NCBI GenBank assembly: GCA_932294295.1
Contig: OW028581.1
Location: 10,871,526 to 10,935,525 of the forward strand
Length of the DNA: 64,000 nucleotides
Direction of reading: 5' to 3'
Source: Alitta virens
Taxonomy: Eukaryota > Annelida > Polychaeta > Phyllodocida > Nereididae
Shown here: in pieces, positions 30,701 through 43,859 of the stretch
Numbering within the stretch: position 1 is the first letter of the stretch
Layout: every line of letters starts with the position of its first letter
Position numbers and translations under genes: made by a program
Notes under the pieces: model-generated
Told to the model about the DNA's origin: nothing
The model's database searches: none
The model's input: only the letters and a program-made list of their open reading frames with translations

Positions 30701-33700
30701 TCCGGAGCCTACTTTCACATACTTATCTGTGTGCCTCTGGTAGCTTAGTTATTCAAGAACGTTTTTCAAGAAGTTTTTCTAGCCATCCTAATTTCCCAAT
30801 AGCTTAAAGGTAAGTAACATTATACACTACATGTATGAAACTTGACCAAAGAAACATATTCGGTAAATAACCACATGAGCACTCAATGACAAGTAAACCA
30901 ATCAGGTTTTTGTAAAAACGGAAATAATACCCACCAGAAAAGAGGTGTATCCATTATTTAGTGTGTATGTTCCCTGCTTCTGCAGCTTGGAAATAATGTT
31001 AGACGAAGAACCCAGGTATGATGTCATGCAATCTGGACGTAAACCGTCAATACCTATGTGGACAACATGTTTAGCTCTGGGCGTCCGCGGCAAGTTAGTT
31101 CCTCCATCTGTCGGAATATATTATTATTAGGCCTATTATGTATTTTCCTTTGTGAGAAATCTGATTAATTACTAACACATAAATTAATCACAGTTCTTGT
31201 GAAAAATTACAACATTGTACGAACACACAGATGGTGATTGGGGGAAATCATTTCGCTGTTTCTAGGGCTGATATATGCTTTAATGGTTATTAGTGTTTTT
31301 CAATTCAATCTGTTATACAATAAGTATTTTGTAATTCATTCCATGGCTGATATAAAATTCCAACTAGTGTTATTATCCTTAATGATTTATATGAAGAATC
31401 GCTCTTAAATTTTCACTCGATCCTAACAATATGATGTCACAGTTTTCTCCATCCTGATCAAGTGCAAAAACATTTTTGTGATTGTTGTGTGATCAAAACA
31501 TATAGTAGAGGGCTGTGTACAAGGCCACTGCCCATGCCATATATATATATTTACTTTAATTACTGGGTGAGCAGCGCAAGCATGTACAGATTCTCATTCA
31601 GAGCAACTCACCAATCTTCTTGCACAACTAACCCAGCCACTTTTGACCTATGGTCATCGATTCAAAGTTGCTTAATACAAAACCAAGATTAGGATATTAT
31701 AGGCTTTTTACAATGCTATTTAGAGCATTGAACATTGACTAATTTGTGCGTCCGGCGTTACGTTTTATGTGCGAAGCAATACAGTGAATGTAGGTTGCTT
31801 GAATTTCAAGGGACCCTGAAGATTCAAGGGTCCGAGCAGAGACAGGTAGAAGGGTGACATTCTGCTGAGTATCATAGTTATGAAATTGACCAATTAAGGG
31901 GTTTAAAACCCTCATGATGTCATGGAGAAAAATTTCAAAGACTATTCTACATAAATGGGAATTTAGTGTCATAGCGTCTTGGTGTAAGCTGGTGTCTGAT
32001 TGGTCAAGTTAGTTTTTTCCGCCAAGGTACAGCACCTGCAAGGTCTTTCATTCACCCAGCCATGACTTTTGCCAGCTGCTATTATAGATGGCGACAGTTG
32101 CAATCCTTCACAATTCCAGCCCAAGGGGTCAAAATGTAGGGACACTTTGACATCGTGAAAATGGTTGATGCTGCTCTTGATGACTATATTTTGTGTAATT
32201 CCAGAAAAATATCTGATTGTTAATTTTTCATCTTGCATACTCGCTCGCCTGATTTGCACTATATGTACTCAATGATAGCGTCACCGTAACATACTGGCCC
32301 TACTATCACAACAATAATAAAATCCAGCCTTATTCGCCTTATGTCAGCCATTTGAAACAATGCATCAGTGCTTACTTGGACAGTCTTGGATACCACAGTA
32401 CTCCCACTCAACGCCAAAGCTGGTCGTGTAGCACCATGGGCCACTCTCTTTTCCGTCCGGGTTCCTGCAATAGTTGCTGGCATCCGAAAATGTAGCATCA
32501 GGGAATCTGTCCACTGAATTGTAACTATGGCGATGTGGATACTGGCTGTCCCATCGCTGGCAAGTGTTGCCGTATTGGGTGCGTGATTGTTGACCATTGT
32601 ATTCTCTTCCACTCCCACTGGTTTTACACTCTGTTGCATAAACAAGCCCATCATCAATGTTATGCAAAACAACATCAACTAGGGACTAAACATAAACAGG
32701 CCCACCATCAATGTTAAACAGGAAAACATCATCTATTTACTAAACATCAAAATTACATGTTTCCATTCGAGGAAATGTAATTTTAAACATAGGCAGCTAA
32801 ACCCTCAGCGAATCCAACGTAGCACACTGGCATCATTAAAATTGTTGAAATATTCGTCAGACAGGCAGGAGTGCGGGCATCCCACTTTAATTGCCTGAGC
32901 AGAACTTTATCACACACTTTCGTTTCTAGAGAGCTAAACTCTAACACTAATGCACTTACCCTAATGACAGTTTATACAGTAACACTCTATATGGTCTAGT
33001 GGTGCCTTGTGATAGCCACATTGACATATCTCTGCTATGTTTTACAAAATTTGAAAAAATATTATTTCTTGAGTGTTTATATAGTGTGTGCGATGAACCA
33101 AACAATTGCCACTTGGCCTACATGGCCTGTTACGCAATGCTAATTAGAGTCCTATATTTTGAACTCTTGAATTTTGTCATTTGTTCATTATATTCTGTTA
33201 AGTGTGAAATAATACAGTGTTTCAGTGGATTATTACAAAGTCTGAAAAAGTCCTACTTTATTTTTGTAAAAAGTAAGGCTCAAATTAAGTCTCATATTTG
33301 TCCACTAATTCTTACATTGTCTTATTTTGATGCCAATATACGAAAGTGTTATGCCTGCCTGCCCACCTATCAGACGGACATTGATGATAACAAAAACCCT
33401 TTTCGAACTTCGTTTGCTGAGGGTTAAAAATACATAACAATGGCATTACAAATGAAGATGTCCACTGGTTGTATACTCACCATTACATACAGGCACATTG
33501 CAGTATTCCCATTCCACCTTTGGATCAGTTGTGTAGCACCATAATCTTGAGTTACCATCAGGATTACGGCAGTAGTCCTGGGCGTCTGCAACTGAGGCAT
33601 CAGGAAACCTTGATGCATCATTACTGTAAGAATGTCCATGTGGATATAAGGTGTCCCAGCGCTGGCACATCCTGCCGTTTTGTGTCATTGCCATACCACC

Positions 33701-36700
33701 GACGTACCTCGAGATTGACCCAGAAATGCATTGCATGGCAGCTACATGGTAGAAAAACTTGAAATCAAATTACGTATGCTCCACCCAGATAGGTTTCCTA
33801 CTGTTCTGATCTTGTAATAACCAACGAAAATGTTAATTTACTCCCTCCTGAGTGCAAACAATGCTTTTCATGCATAATAAGAGCAGTTCTACGAACCAAA
33901 CAATCAAACAAATTAGTGAATATGTCTAGTGGCCTTCGGCGTCAGGATATAACCAACAAACCAAATGTTAACTCCCTCCTACTCGGGATATAATTATTAC
34001 TTATCCTATATCCAAACAGTAGGATTAATTGTATCTAGGTTTATAAATTTGCAGATGGAAACTTCAAGCATCCTATATAAATATATATTTATATATCAAA
34101 GCAATGTAAAGCTTACGCTTGCAATATGGGACATCACAGTCCTCTTTCTGCCCTCCCGAAACATAACACCAAGGGACTCTGGATCCATCCGCATTGCGAC
34201 AGTAGTTCTCAATCAGTATGCTTCGGTCACCGTTGACATAATAGTTATACCAGTACTCGCATCGTCGACCACTCTGCGTAACTGATATCGTCCCTCTGTA
34301 TTCTGCACCTGACTCCCTGATTCGACAGTTCTGCTGGGCTGTTAAAATTCAGATATAAGAATGCAAAATGACAGACAAAACTGCAAATGTATCAAAGTAC
34401 ACGATAGACAACTATGATATGTTAGAGGAAAGTGATAATTTTCTTGTATGGTTTTTATTTGCCTTATTCACTAGAAAGAAAAAAGCAAGGAAAATGCACA
34501 AACTGCGGGCTCAGCTTTTTAAAGCAAAAAGTAGCAAATACATTTGAATGATCAATACCACAATTATTAAAATATATGAGAAAAGGATATAAACAGACTG
34601 AAATTGAAAAATCGCGCACACACTTTAAAGCAAGAAACATAGTGTAACGCTTGTTGCAAAGATCATCCGATGTCAGGATGTTTGCCTGATAAGAACTGAC
34701 AGAGAACCCAGGTAATCATTAATTGAGAAAATCATCAGCATACAGGATTCAGATGGCATAATAAAAAAGGATTAAGGTCATGGTACCAAGGATTTAGCCT
34801 GCAAAGAATCAAAGTGTCCAGTTCTAAGTGACCTCTGACTTTGCAAAGGGTAGGAGCGGGTCAGCGGAAGAGAAAGGGAATCAGTACACAGCATCCGGAA
34901 AAATAGCGAAGTATGGTTTCATACAAGTAATATTTGTTGTATGAATGCAAAGTCGAAACAATGGAAGATAGATGATGTAGGTACTACGTTTGCAAGAATT
35001 TGGGTTCTCCATTTGCTAGAATTTGGATGTCCCGAGACTTCTACGAGCAGAGAGGTTACACATGCAGTTGAGACATTGGCAGAGGAATCCAGTCGGCCTG
35101 AGCGAGTAGACCTATACTTTCAACAAACCTGAACAATACGGAATATCACAATATTCCCAAACTACATATGGATCGGTCGTGTAGCACCATGGGCCAGGGT
35201 CATCATTGTTTGGATTACGACAATAATTTGATGCATCTTCTACTGAATTATCGGGGAACGTTTTGCTGTCTGAGTAAGCGTGACGGTTCGGATACTGACT
35301 GCTCCAGGCTTGGCAAGTTCGGTTGTTTATCGTCATTGAGACTGTTCCCATGTAGTCCTGACCTTGTGCTGATAGTTTGCATTCTATCGAGGAACGTAAT
35401 GAAAAAATCGTGAAAACTGATGAATTTTTATTTCTCGAATATACTGAAAAAATTCACTGAAGCCTGAAAAGGGTGAAGGGCTTTCCTGTGTTTCTGTATG
35501 TTTCTGGGCAAAGTACTCGAGAAGAATTTATATCCAAATGCAATATACTGTCATGCATATGTGATGATTTTATTTTATTTATTAATCTCAAACACCAAAG
35601 ACTAAGCTAAACCAGTATAATCCACACTATATAAGCCAATTGTCTTTTTAATGGATGGCCTTGTAAAATCGGCTGAAACATCATGTCATTCACATATGAG
35701 ACGTAAAATGCTTTTCACTTATGATTAAGTGTCTGTGCTGAAACAATGACAGACCCACCCATGGGGTAAATGTGTAACATGGTGTGGACTCCCCCTTTCT
35801 GTAATCTCATCCATCAACCCTTACGAGCGACAAGAACTTGCCTTATTAGAGGGATATACTAAACAGGGCCATAGCTTGCAACTCCCCCCCCCCCCCCTAG
35901 AATTTTACTAAATATAGTACATATATGGTTACTGAAGTGTAGAACGTCAGAGGCTTGACCTTTGACCGAACTGCCCCCCCCCCCACTAGAATTTTTCACA
36001 GGCCGCTATAAATGCAGTTAAGTATCCCAATCGTGATCATTTTAGTTATTTCAAGCTAATGGCGAAAAAAATTACCTTATTTTTTATATACACTATTGCA
36101 CAGTAACTGTAGATAGTGTTATGTACAGTAATTTCCTTGTAACTCAAATTAATTAAAAGCCCGTGACAGTACACTTGAGGCTATTGAAAGCCCCCTTTTT
36201 TTAGTGCAAAATCATTCCTTGCCTTCCTCCTACTGTTGAACCCGTTGTTAGACTACACCACTAGTAAGACTGACTTAAAGAAATAGAAACTAGTGTTGGA
36301 CCAACAGTATAGACTGTATTTTTGCTAAATAAAAGGCCTCATCCATGGGGTAAATTGTAGCATCGTTTAGAATATGGAACCCATAATCATGTCTATCTGT
36401 CTATCTGTCTATCTGTCTAGCTGTCTATCTATCTATCTATCCGTCTATCTATCTATCTATCTGTCTATCTATTCATCCATCTGTCTATCTATCTATCCAT
36501 CTATCTATCTATCTATCCGTCTATCCATCCATCCATCTATCTATCTATCTATCCGTCTATCCATCCGTCTATCCATCTATCCATCCATCCACACATCCAT
36601 CCATCCACCATCCATCCATCCATTCATCCATCTATCTATCTATCTATCTATCCGTCTATCCATCCATCTATCTATCTATCTATCTATCCGTCTATCCATC

Positions 36701-38831
36701 CGTCTATCCATCTATCCATCCATCCACACATCCATCCATCCACCATCCATCCATCCATTCATCCATCTATCTATCTATCTTTCACTGCCCTTTCTGGGCA
36801 CGCTTCATGAGCTAGGCCTACATCCCAGCAGGATGTCGATCGCATGTGACGTTAAATTGGAGGTGCCTTGTACTCGGTGTCTATGCTGAGGCAAGTAAAA
36901 GACCCCGTCCATGGGGTAAATGTGTAACATGATGCAGACTCCAAGTCTTATCATCTTATCATTACATCTGCCTCTGGCAGCTGGTCATATCAGCTGATTA
37001 AGCTTCAGACCCAGTATGAAGACCACCTCACTGTTAAGGCCAATAAATCTAGCTCTCAAGTTGGTCTTAATGCCGAGGTTCCACTTTAGTCTGAAGTGGT
37101 AAACATTGAATACAGGTAGATATGAACTGCGTCATATGATTAGAATATTGCTCATATGTATTTATGTGTGTATGTATGTAATTTATTAATCCCTAATGAT
37201 GGGGAAACTTGTCCTCTGCATTTTATTCTATGGCCATTGCCTTGGTCAAGGGAAATATGTTATCACATATGATTGGAAAATGAACAAAAGTCACGCACGG
37301 CTGATTTTCGCATAATTCATATTTACCCTCGAACATTTTTCAGTAATTCCAAACAAATTTGGTTCATTCAAACTCATCCATCTAGAACCAGGTATTCAGC
37401 AAATGATGTATGAAACTTCATTTTTTTTACATTTTGGGCGTGAAAACTGGTCATAATTTCCAGTAATTTCTCTGGTTTATGAAAATGAATATTTACTGTG
37501 CAATAATATACCATTTAAAGGAAAAGATTGTAAGTGAAATGCTTTCCAATAACACATCACTGCAAAGTATTTTTGAAAAAATTGTCTGCGCGCTTGTTGC
37601 CGAAAACTGTAATTGGCGCGATTTTGGAACAATTTGACATGCTATGAGGATTCCTGCAATTGCCTTTTGAAAATGTATTACAAGCATCAAAGACTATTTT
37701 GGATTGTCAGCCAATCTGTTTTGTTTGATTGTGCTGGGATACGTCCGGGTAGCCATTTTGAATAAAGAACTGTAGGTTGGTGAATTTGGTAAGTTTATTA
37801 CCTGGAATTTCACTAACAAAATGATTATTCCAGCTGGTTGACCGCATGGCTGTAAGTTGGTGTCTGATTGGCCTAAAACCTAATATAAATTTTGCCCCTG
37901 TTGTTGGTACATTTAACTAGTACAAACCAATCCTTCCCTTTAGGGAAATTACTTGTTTTCAAACTTCCTTGTGGGTAATGATAACCCATACTGGTGGAAA
38001 AAGTCATTTTTCTTGTTTGCATGAATGTTTGTCTGTAGACACATATCAAATGTTTTACAACCGTGTCTTTTTTTTTTTAGACCACCCTCAATGTCCACAA
38101 TCACCCAAATAAAATTGTCATTTTGGCTTTACAGAGATAGGGCCTGTCCATAGATTATCCGGATAACATTTCACGTCAGCAAGACGTTGGCCCAGCATCA
38201 ACTCAGCCAACATTTTAGAGCACAGTTGAGTAAGTATACAAAGGAATGCTGAAAAATGGGTTACAATTGGCTGATACTAGACCAATTTCAATAAAAAAAA
38301 TCTGAGTTTTAAATTGTCTTTTTTTTTTTATCATAATTTGTAACTCCGGCAACTTGTTGATGTGGAGCCAATGTGGCATTTTATCTTCATTGGCTCAATA
38401 TCGGCTCAACATTGGCTCAATATCGGCTCAACATTGGCTCAATATTGGCTCAACATTGGCCGTGTTGGTTCAGTGTCTGCCTGGAGTTGGCCCAACTTAC
38501 AACTGTAACTCAGACATCAATATACAACCTTAATAAGCCTTTTAACAAACTTAATTAGTTAATTTTCTTTTCAGTGCAAACCTCAAATCTGTGACTCGAA
38601 ATAAATCCCTATAAAATAGCTCAAATAGAAGTGCATTTTTTTGCTATTGCATAAGATTATATTCCACATGAGTTATGTTAAGTGCACTGAGATAAACTTG
38701 GTGCCAAAATGTACATTATCAAAATCAACTGTCGAAGTAATTTGAATATATCATTAATTCTATAGATACTGACCTTTAGCTTGTGTTCCTAATGATAGTA
38801 AAATCACCAGAGATATCTTAAAACCTATCAT
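27621..38831 (-). CDS. Secreted four-kringle phosphodiesterase (alkaline phosphatase superfamily)
   Basis: Ten exons, all GT-AG and in phase, total 759 codons: 38831-38774, 35383-35129, 34338-34117, 33741-33481, 32630-32376, 31107-30935, 30066-29940, 29283-29147, 29044-28844, 28208-27621. Exon 1 is a signal peptide ([18 protein letters not shown]). Exons 2-5 are one kringle each (~residues 20-350), all with six Cys and motifs such as NYCRN, WCYTT, WEYC. Residues ~355-655 are a type I phosphodiesterase / alkaline-phosphatase fold. Metal ligands are Asp in [10 protein letters not shown], Asp and His in NVDTIGH, and Asp-His in [11 protein letters not shown]. The nucleophile is probably Ser in KSAPGWST, where ENPP enzymes have Thr. 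It ends with an Asn/Thr-rich tail (~663-758). It probably hydrolyses phosphodiester or phosphate bonds outside the cell; kringles suggest tethering to proteins. Substrate unknown. Confidence 0.85.
27690..27905. repeat. GTT/ATT triplet microsatellite, coding
   Basis: Repeats of GTT and ATT on the plus strand read as AAC/AAT (Asn) on the minus strand. They build most of the Asn-rich tail of the phosphodiesterase, including one unbroken run of about 26 Asn. Confidence 0.9.
28671..28815. repeat. Fold-back MITE family 1, copy 4
   Basis: A palindrome with arms CTCTGGAGGACATCA and ATGACATCCTCTGG, centre TGAGGTACTGCCTTAG. The outer arm TAGTCTATGCATTCTCCTG is shared with the other copies. It lies in the last intron of the phosphodiesterase gene. 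Confidence 0.65.
29071..29141. repeat. GATA/GACA tetranucleotide microsatellite
   Basis: AGATAGACAG-type repeat in the intron between exons 29283-29147 and 29044-28844, very close to the splice donor of the upstream exon. Confidence 0.9.
29680..29790. repeat. TATA-rich dinucleotide repeat
   Basis: Runs of TATATA and ATATAT within the phosphodiesterase intron 29939-29284; no coding signal. Confidence 0.8.
30067..30934. other. Phosphodiesterase intron, nothing further seen
   Basis: Intron between the first two catalytic exons. The ORFs here are short and show no domain signal. Confidence 0.6.
31108..32375. other. Intron between kringle 4 and the catalytic domain
   Basis: The joint is in phase 1 (TGT CCA A / AT GGA). 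No further exon was recognised; short ORFs here lack domain signatures. Confidence 0.5.
35735..36960. repeat. Repeat cluster carrying a (CTAT/CCAT)n microsatellite
   Basis: The motif CCATGGGGTAAATGTGTAAC appears near 35770 and 36910, with a variant at 36340. The last copy is preceded by GTGTCTATGCTGAGGCAAGT. Between them lies a long CTAT/CTGT/CCAT tetranucleotide block (36390-36782), itself containing an internal ~125-bp duplication. The same motif, reversed, occurs near 52270-52350. This looks like a mobile repeat that carries a satellite tract, inside intron 1 of the phosphodiesterase gene. Confidence 0.55.
38160..38490. repeat. 22-bp minisatellite (TTGGCTCAATATCGGCTCAACA)
   Basis: About three units alternate ATTGGCTCAA and TATCGGCTCAAC between 38388 and 38460. 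They are flanked by inverted GTTGGCCCA-like ends at 38185 and 38475, suggesting an internally expanded short palindromic element. It lies in intron 1 of the phosphodiesterase gene. Confidence 0.6.
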
Positions 38832-39129
38832 GTTGTTTGTAGATGCCTATGAATAAGGAAGACACTTTGCTTCATAGCAAATGTTTGGTTATGCTCCAGT
38901 TATATTAATATACCCCCCTTTTAAAGATATTCAACCATGACTACATAATTTTCTTAGGCGGGGCAAATGCGTGCTGCCGGGTCAGCAAAACACATTTTCA
39001 GATATATCTTTTTACTTTGTATATTTGGACTGTGTGAATATGAATAAACCAAAAGAGCATAATATAGACTTGGTCTTCTGTCAAAAAATGTCTTGAGTCA
39101 CTGTTGAGGATGCTGAACCCACGATTCAA

Positions 39130-39540
39130 GTACAGTGGAAACCTGCTTTAAGATCACCACACTATTAAGACCACCTCACTTTTAAGACCACTCACTATTA
39201 AGACCACCTCACTTTTAAGACCACCTCACTTTTAAGACCACTCACTTTTAAGACCACCTCACTTTTAAGACCACTCACTATTAAGACCACCTCACTTTTA
39301 AGACCTCACTATGAAGACTACCTCACTATTAGGATCACTTCGCTATTGAGAACACCTCACTGTTAAAGTACCCCTTTATAAATACCACCTCACTGTTACT
39401 GTACAGTAAAAACCTCGCATTGTGACCATCGATAGTGGAATTTTTGTATTCTAAATGGCGAGGTGGTCTTAATAGTGAGATAATCTGGGGCATGCCAGTG
39501 ATCATAACAGTGAGGTGGTCTTTAGGAGGGATTTCAATGT
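39130..39540. repeat. Minisatellite array A (TTAAGACCACCTCACTA unit)
   Basis: About 12 diverged copies of a 16-17 bp unit begin after TACAGTGGAAACCTGC, which resembles a pogo/Tigger-type terminal repeat next to TA. A second partial module with CTGTACAGTAAAAACCTCGC follows at ~39398, in which the unit is inverted. Confidence 0.6.
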
Positions 39541-39700
39541 AAAATAAATCAACAGAGCAGCAAATGTCATCAATCATTGCGACATTGATGCGGTTATGTG
39601 AATAACAAGGATAGTCATGTGAGGCTAGTGGTATTGTAAACATTCTTCTGGAATTGACATAAATAAATAAACTTTAAAACAGATGCCTAAGCCTTTAAAA

Positions 39701-39890
39701 ATAGGGTGGGGGCCTAGCTTAGTGGTAGCGCTCTGGGCTTCCAACCACTGGGTCCCAGGTTCAATTCCCGGTTGAGCCTATGTTGGATGGCTGTTTCATC
39801 CTTCATCTCATTGCCATGGTCCCTGCCTTTCCTAATTAGCCCATCAGGTGCAGAAATACAGGACGTAAAACCCTAATCCACCCACCACCA
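39701..39890 (+). mobile_element. tRNA-derived SINE, full length
   Basis: A tRNA(Gly-UCC)-like head with A box (TAGCTTAGTGGTAGCG), CTTCCAA anticodon loop and B box (GGTTCAATTCC). A ~110-bp body follows (ATTGCCATGGTCCCTGCC, GGTGCAGAAATACAGGACGT) and a CCACCCACC tail. Flanked by a 15-bp duplication CCTAAGCCTTTAAAA at 39686-39700 and 39891-39905. Confidence 0.9.
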
Positions 39891-39905
39891 CCTAAGCCTT
39901 TAAAA

Positions 39906-42250
39906 GTCTGAATTCTTAAAAATATAATATTAATAAAATCATATTAATTTTTTTTTTTTTGTCTGACCCGAATATTACACTCAAGCTTTATTTGTTAAAA
40001 ATTAATGGTATTTTTTTTTTTTCCAAAAAATAAAAAATAAATAAACATTTATACAAAAGTCCACAGCACTCTAAAATATTTTAGGGAAATCTATTTGGAT
40101 ACATTACTATAAAATTCCTAAATTAAACCCTAGCTTTTTAAAAGCGAAACATATGATATAATTGTTGCTAAGTTTCCAAAAAGTCAAAATAAATTTCAGG
40201 GGTAGATCCAGGGTGAGTAGAAAAAAAGGGGGTGGGGGGTATTTAAGACTTGACAAGTATATTTTATAACAAAAAAATTTTAGAAAAAACTATATACTGG
40301 TGTGGCATAAATCGTCACAAGCTGATAATTGTTGAAAAATAGCTGGAGAATTTTGATATTAATATTTAGGTACATATACTTAATTTGGACCAAAATATTT
40401 TTACTTCAAGTGAACTGAAGTAAATAGAGTGGATTCAGTGTAAGACAATTTTAAGACCAGACGGATGATGAAAATACGTCAGAAAAACATTTCCATGTAT
40501 ACATTATAAGTAGACCTACAAACTTATACTATTGTGATGGTAAGTAACCTCAATCCATAATGAAATTGGTATCTATTGTTGTTTTTACGCATTAAAAAAT
40601 ACATTGAAATCATACTTGTTGGAGTAAATTATATAACCAGATTTAGAATATTTCCATTTGTATTGGGTATATGTATTATAACTTGATATAATTGCTGTCA
40701 TCCTTCATTGAAATATTGTCACTATATTGTATTAAATTGTGTACTTTTTTTCCTTTTTTTTCCTAAAATACTATTTAAGTGTAATTTACTGATTTGATAC
40801 TTGCTTATTTCTAAATATTCTGTAATTTCTAAATATGACAAATAAAAGACATATATACTTTTGGTGTACGTCTACCAATATTTATGCTGAAATATGCTGT
40901 ATTATTGTTTCATTCTACTTTTTGTGTATATTATTATTTATATGGTCAATCAAGAAAATTTATTTATTATTATTTATTTACCAGGACCACCTCACTATTA
41001 TGAAAATTGCATTATAGTAGGATCCATAATAAATGTCCACTTGTTTTTTTCCCTCACATTTTATAAGAATGAGCTTGGGGCACCACACAATTCACAGACA
41101 ATGTTTAATAACAAGTCAAACCACCCTAACTTATTAACCCTTAATATCCCTCTCTGTACCAATCAACTTCTTGAACGTTCCCTATCTTTGCAAATAATAA
41201 ACATAAATTATAAACAATTGTAATTTTAAAATATTTCCAGATATTATTACAAATTTTTAAAATTTTTGCTTTTAACTACCATTTTGTAGCATAAAAATTA
41301 CTTTATTCAACTCTGTTTCATTGTAATACACATGTAATTATCCTCTCAATATCACAATGTATTGTTGTTAATTCCCTATCTTTAATTTGTACTCGCTCAT
41401 GAAGCATATATGCTTCTTCTGGTAAATAAACATACAAACAAAATATAATAATATTGAGACTTCTTGTCATCATTTTGGGCATTTGTTGTGGTCACAAAGA
41501 AGCGGCAGAAATTAAAATGGAGAAAAATAGCAAAATTCTCCTTATTTGGTTCCCAGAATTTTTTATCAGCTTGCCTCATTTGCTGTTGATTTTGTGTTAT
41601 TCAGTGTGCACAAGGTTTTACAGCATTTTAACCTATCTGAATCAATTTTATGCTAAGAAAAAAATAAGTGCACATGCGGTGAATCGGCAATTTCAACCTC
41701 TGCCGCTTAAATTGTTTTTTAATGTTATCAGTGAATAAACTTATTAGGCATCGCCAAGATGTGAAATGGTGATAGTAGGCACTGATGCGTGTATATATAT
41801 ATATATTATCCAAACTGAATATTCATGAGCCTGTTGAAAAATACCACAAAAAAATGACAGGACTGCTGCCAGGCTTGTTTCATCCACCCACCCATGGATC
41901 TGTCCTGGTCTTTTACTCGTGGTCTTTATTAAGAAGAGACTTTAAGAAGAAGGTCCTAATTTTGAAAGTTTACTCAATTTATAAACACTATTATATTATC
42001 AAATTATTATTTTTATCAATATCGTTTTTTGTCTGCATGGTGTAATTTCATTAAGTTCAGTTTTTCTTCAGTTACATTTAAGCACAATGTATCGAAATGC
42101 ATAATACAGAATTGCTATGATCATTTCCCTTAGTCAGTAAGAGTTGTTAACTCATTCAGGTTAAATTTGACCACACAGAATAATAATAATTCAGTGAAAA
42201 TCAATTTCCATAATCCTTGGAATTAAGAACATCTTTGATGCAATGTTTAT
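39906..42250. other. AT-rich intergenic DNA, no gene recognised
   Basis: Poly-T/poly-A runs, a GGGGGTGGGGGG stretch near 40230 and a lone GACCACCTCACTATTATG fragment near 40984 are all that stand out. The ORFs are short and compositionally random. Confidence 0.6.
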
Positions 42251-42540
42251 TTTACTGTTATTAATGGTGAGGTGGATAACTCAGTCAAATTAGTAAAACT
42301 AGTGGTGAGTGGTCTTGATAATGAGGTAGTCTTAATAGTGAGGTGGTCTTAATAGTGAGGTGAATTTGTATAGTAAGTTGGTCTTAATAGTGAGGTGAAT
42401 TTTTATAGTAAGGTGGTCTTAATAGTAAGATGGTCTTAATAGTGAGGTGGTCTTAATAGTGAGGTGGTCTAAAATAGTAAGGTGTTCTTAACAGTGAGGT
42501 GGTTTTAATAGTAAGGTGGTCTTAATAGTGAGGTGAACAT
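42250..42540. repeat. Minisatellite array B (GAGGTGGTCTTAATAGT unit)
   Basis: About 15 units of 16-17 bp, opposite in orientation to array A at 39.1 kb. Confidence 0.85.
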
Positions 42541-43369
42541 TACTCTTTGGTACACTTTCCACATGTAAATTAAATTTTAATAGTTGATCATATATTCTAA
42601 AATTATATTTTCATTTATTTACTTTTATTATTTATTTTGCTTTCCTTTCTAATAGATAGTTCCAGTCTTGAGGGAGCATACCACAGTTTATTTACCGTAC
42701 ATTTTTAATGTAACATATTGGTCTTTTGCTCCTCCCCAACATTGCTGAAAATGATGAGCATATTTTTTCTTGAAAGTTTTTATCCTTACAAATGCAGTTT
42801 ATACATTGTTAGCTGTCAAACTATTTTGCTAGCAGCTCTTGATAATGATGCCTCCCCTTTGTTGTAGTAATTGCCAGGGCAACCTGCTCAGACCCCTTGC
42901 ATCATTAAAAAAAAGGGGGGGGGGTCCCCACCAACATTCTCACAACACTACCTATTTCTATCTAAAGAATATATCACTTAATTTATATGTTTATATATAT
43001 TTCATAACATGAATATTTTCCATAATTTTTGCAGATCAGCATTACAATTGCAAATTGATCTCACATGCATGTGAATAATTCAATAATTCATGATGATAAA
43101 CACATCTGAATTAAGTGGATCATCAAAAGAGACATGTGTGCAGATCCGAAGTGCATAGTCCGTGAAAACTGGGTCATTGGCCAGTGCATGTCTTGTCAAA
43201 CTGCAGGTAAATTCTTCTTTTTAAGTCTATTTGAAATACGGTGTTATTATTATTGTTTAGCCTTAATATATATAAACAGTTATATACATTGATTGCTTAT
43301 ATTCATACCTTGCCATTTATGCCACCCTTGGTTCAACTAGTGAGGTATACAATGTCAATTTTTTATTTA

Positions 43370-43690
43370 TGGTTTTAATAGTGAGATGGTATTAATAATC
43401 AGGTTGTCTCAATATCGAGGTGGTCTTAATGGTGAGGTGGTCTTAATGGTGAGGTGGTTTAAATAGTGAGGTGGTCTTAAAGTTATGTGGTATTAATGGT
43501 GAGGTGGTCTTAATAGTAAGTTGGTGTTAATCGTGAGGTTGCCTTAATAGTGAGGTGGTTTTAACAGTGAGGTGGTCTATAAATGAGGTGGTATTAATAG
43601 TGAGGTGGTCTTAATGGTGAGGTGGTCTTAATAGTGAGGTGGTCTTAATAGTGAGGTGGTCTTAATAGTGAGGTGGTCTTAATCGGAAGT
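43370..43690. repeat. Minisatellite array C (GAGGTGGTCTTAATAGT unit)
   Basis: About 18 units, same orientation as array B. The last units are nearly identical, so this end was expanded most recently. Confidence 0.85.
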
Positions 43691-43859
43691 GTCTAGGTGG
43701 GCTACCAATTTTGATGCATTACAAATCTATATCTTCTCTTTTTTTTACATGCATTTCAAATACCTTATGACATTGGGTGTGTATATATATGCACTGATAT
43801 ATATACGTATCAATAATATTTCTATTGATTATATTTATCTGTTCTTTCTGTAGTCATGT

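Noticed and set aside
36374..36889. 171-codon ORF with [11 protein letters not shown] repeats
   Set aside because: Pure translation of the CTAT/CCAT microsatellite; no splice or start context.
39701..39775. Functional tRNA gene (Gly-UCC)
   Set aside because: Stems are imperfect and the tRNA-like part continues into a conserved body with target duplications, so it is a SINE head.
39130..43690. CRISPR-like array
   Set aside because: Units are 16-17 bp in head-to-tail contact without unique spacers; this is a minisatellite in an animal genome.
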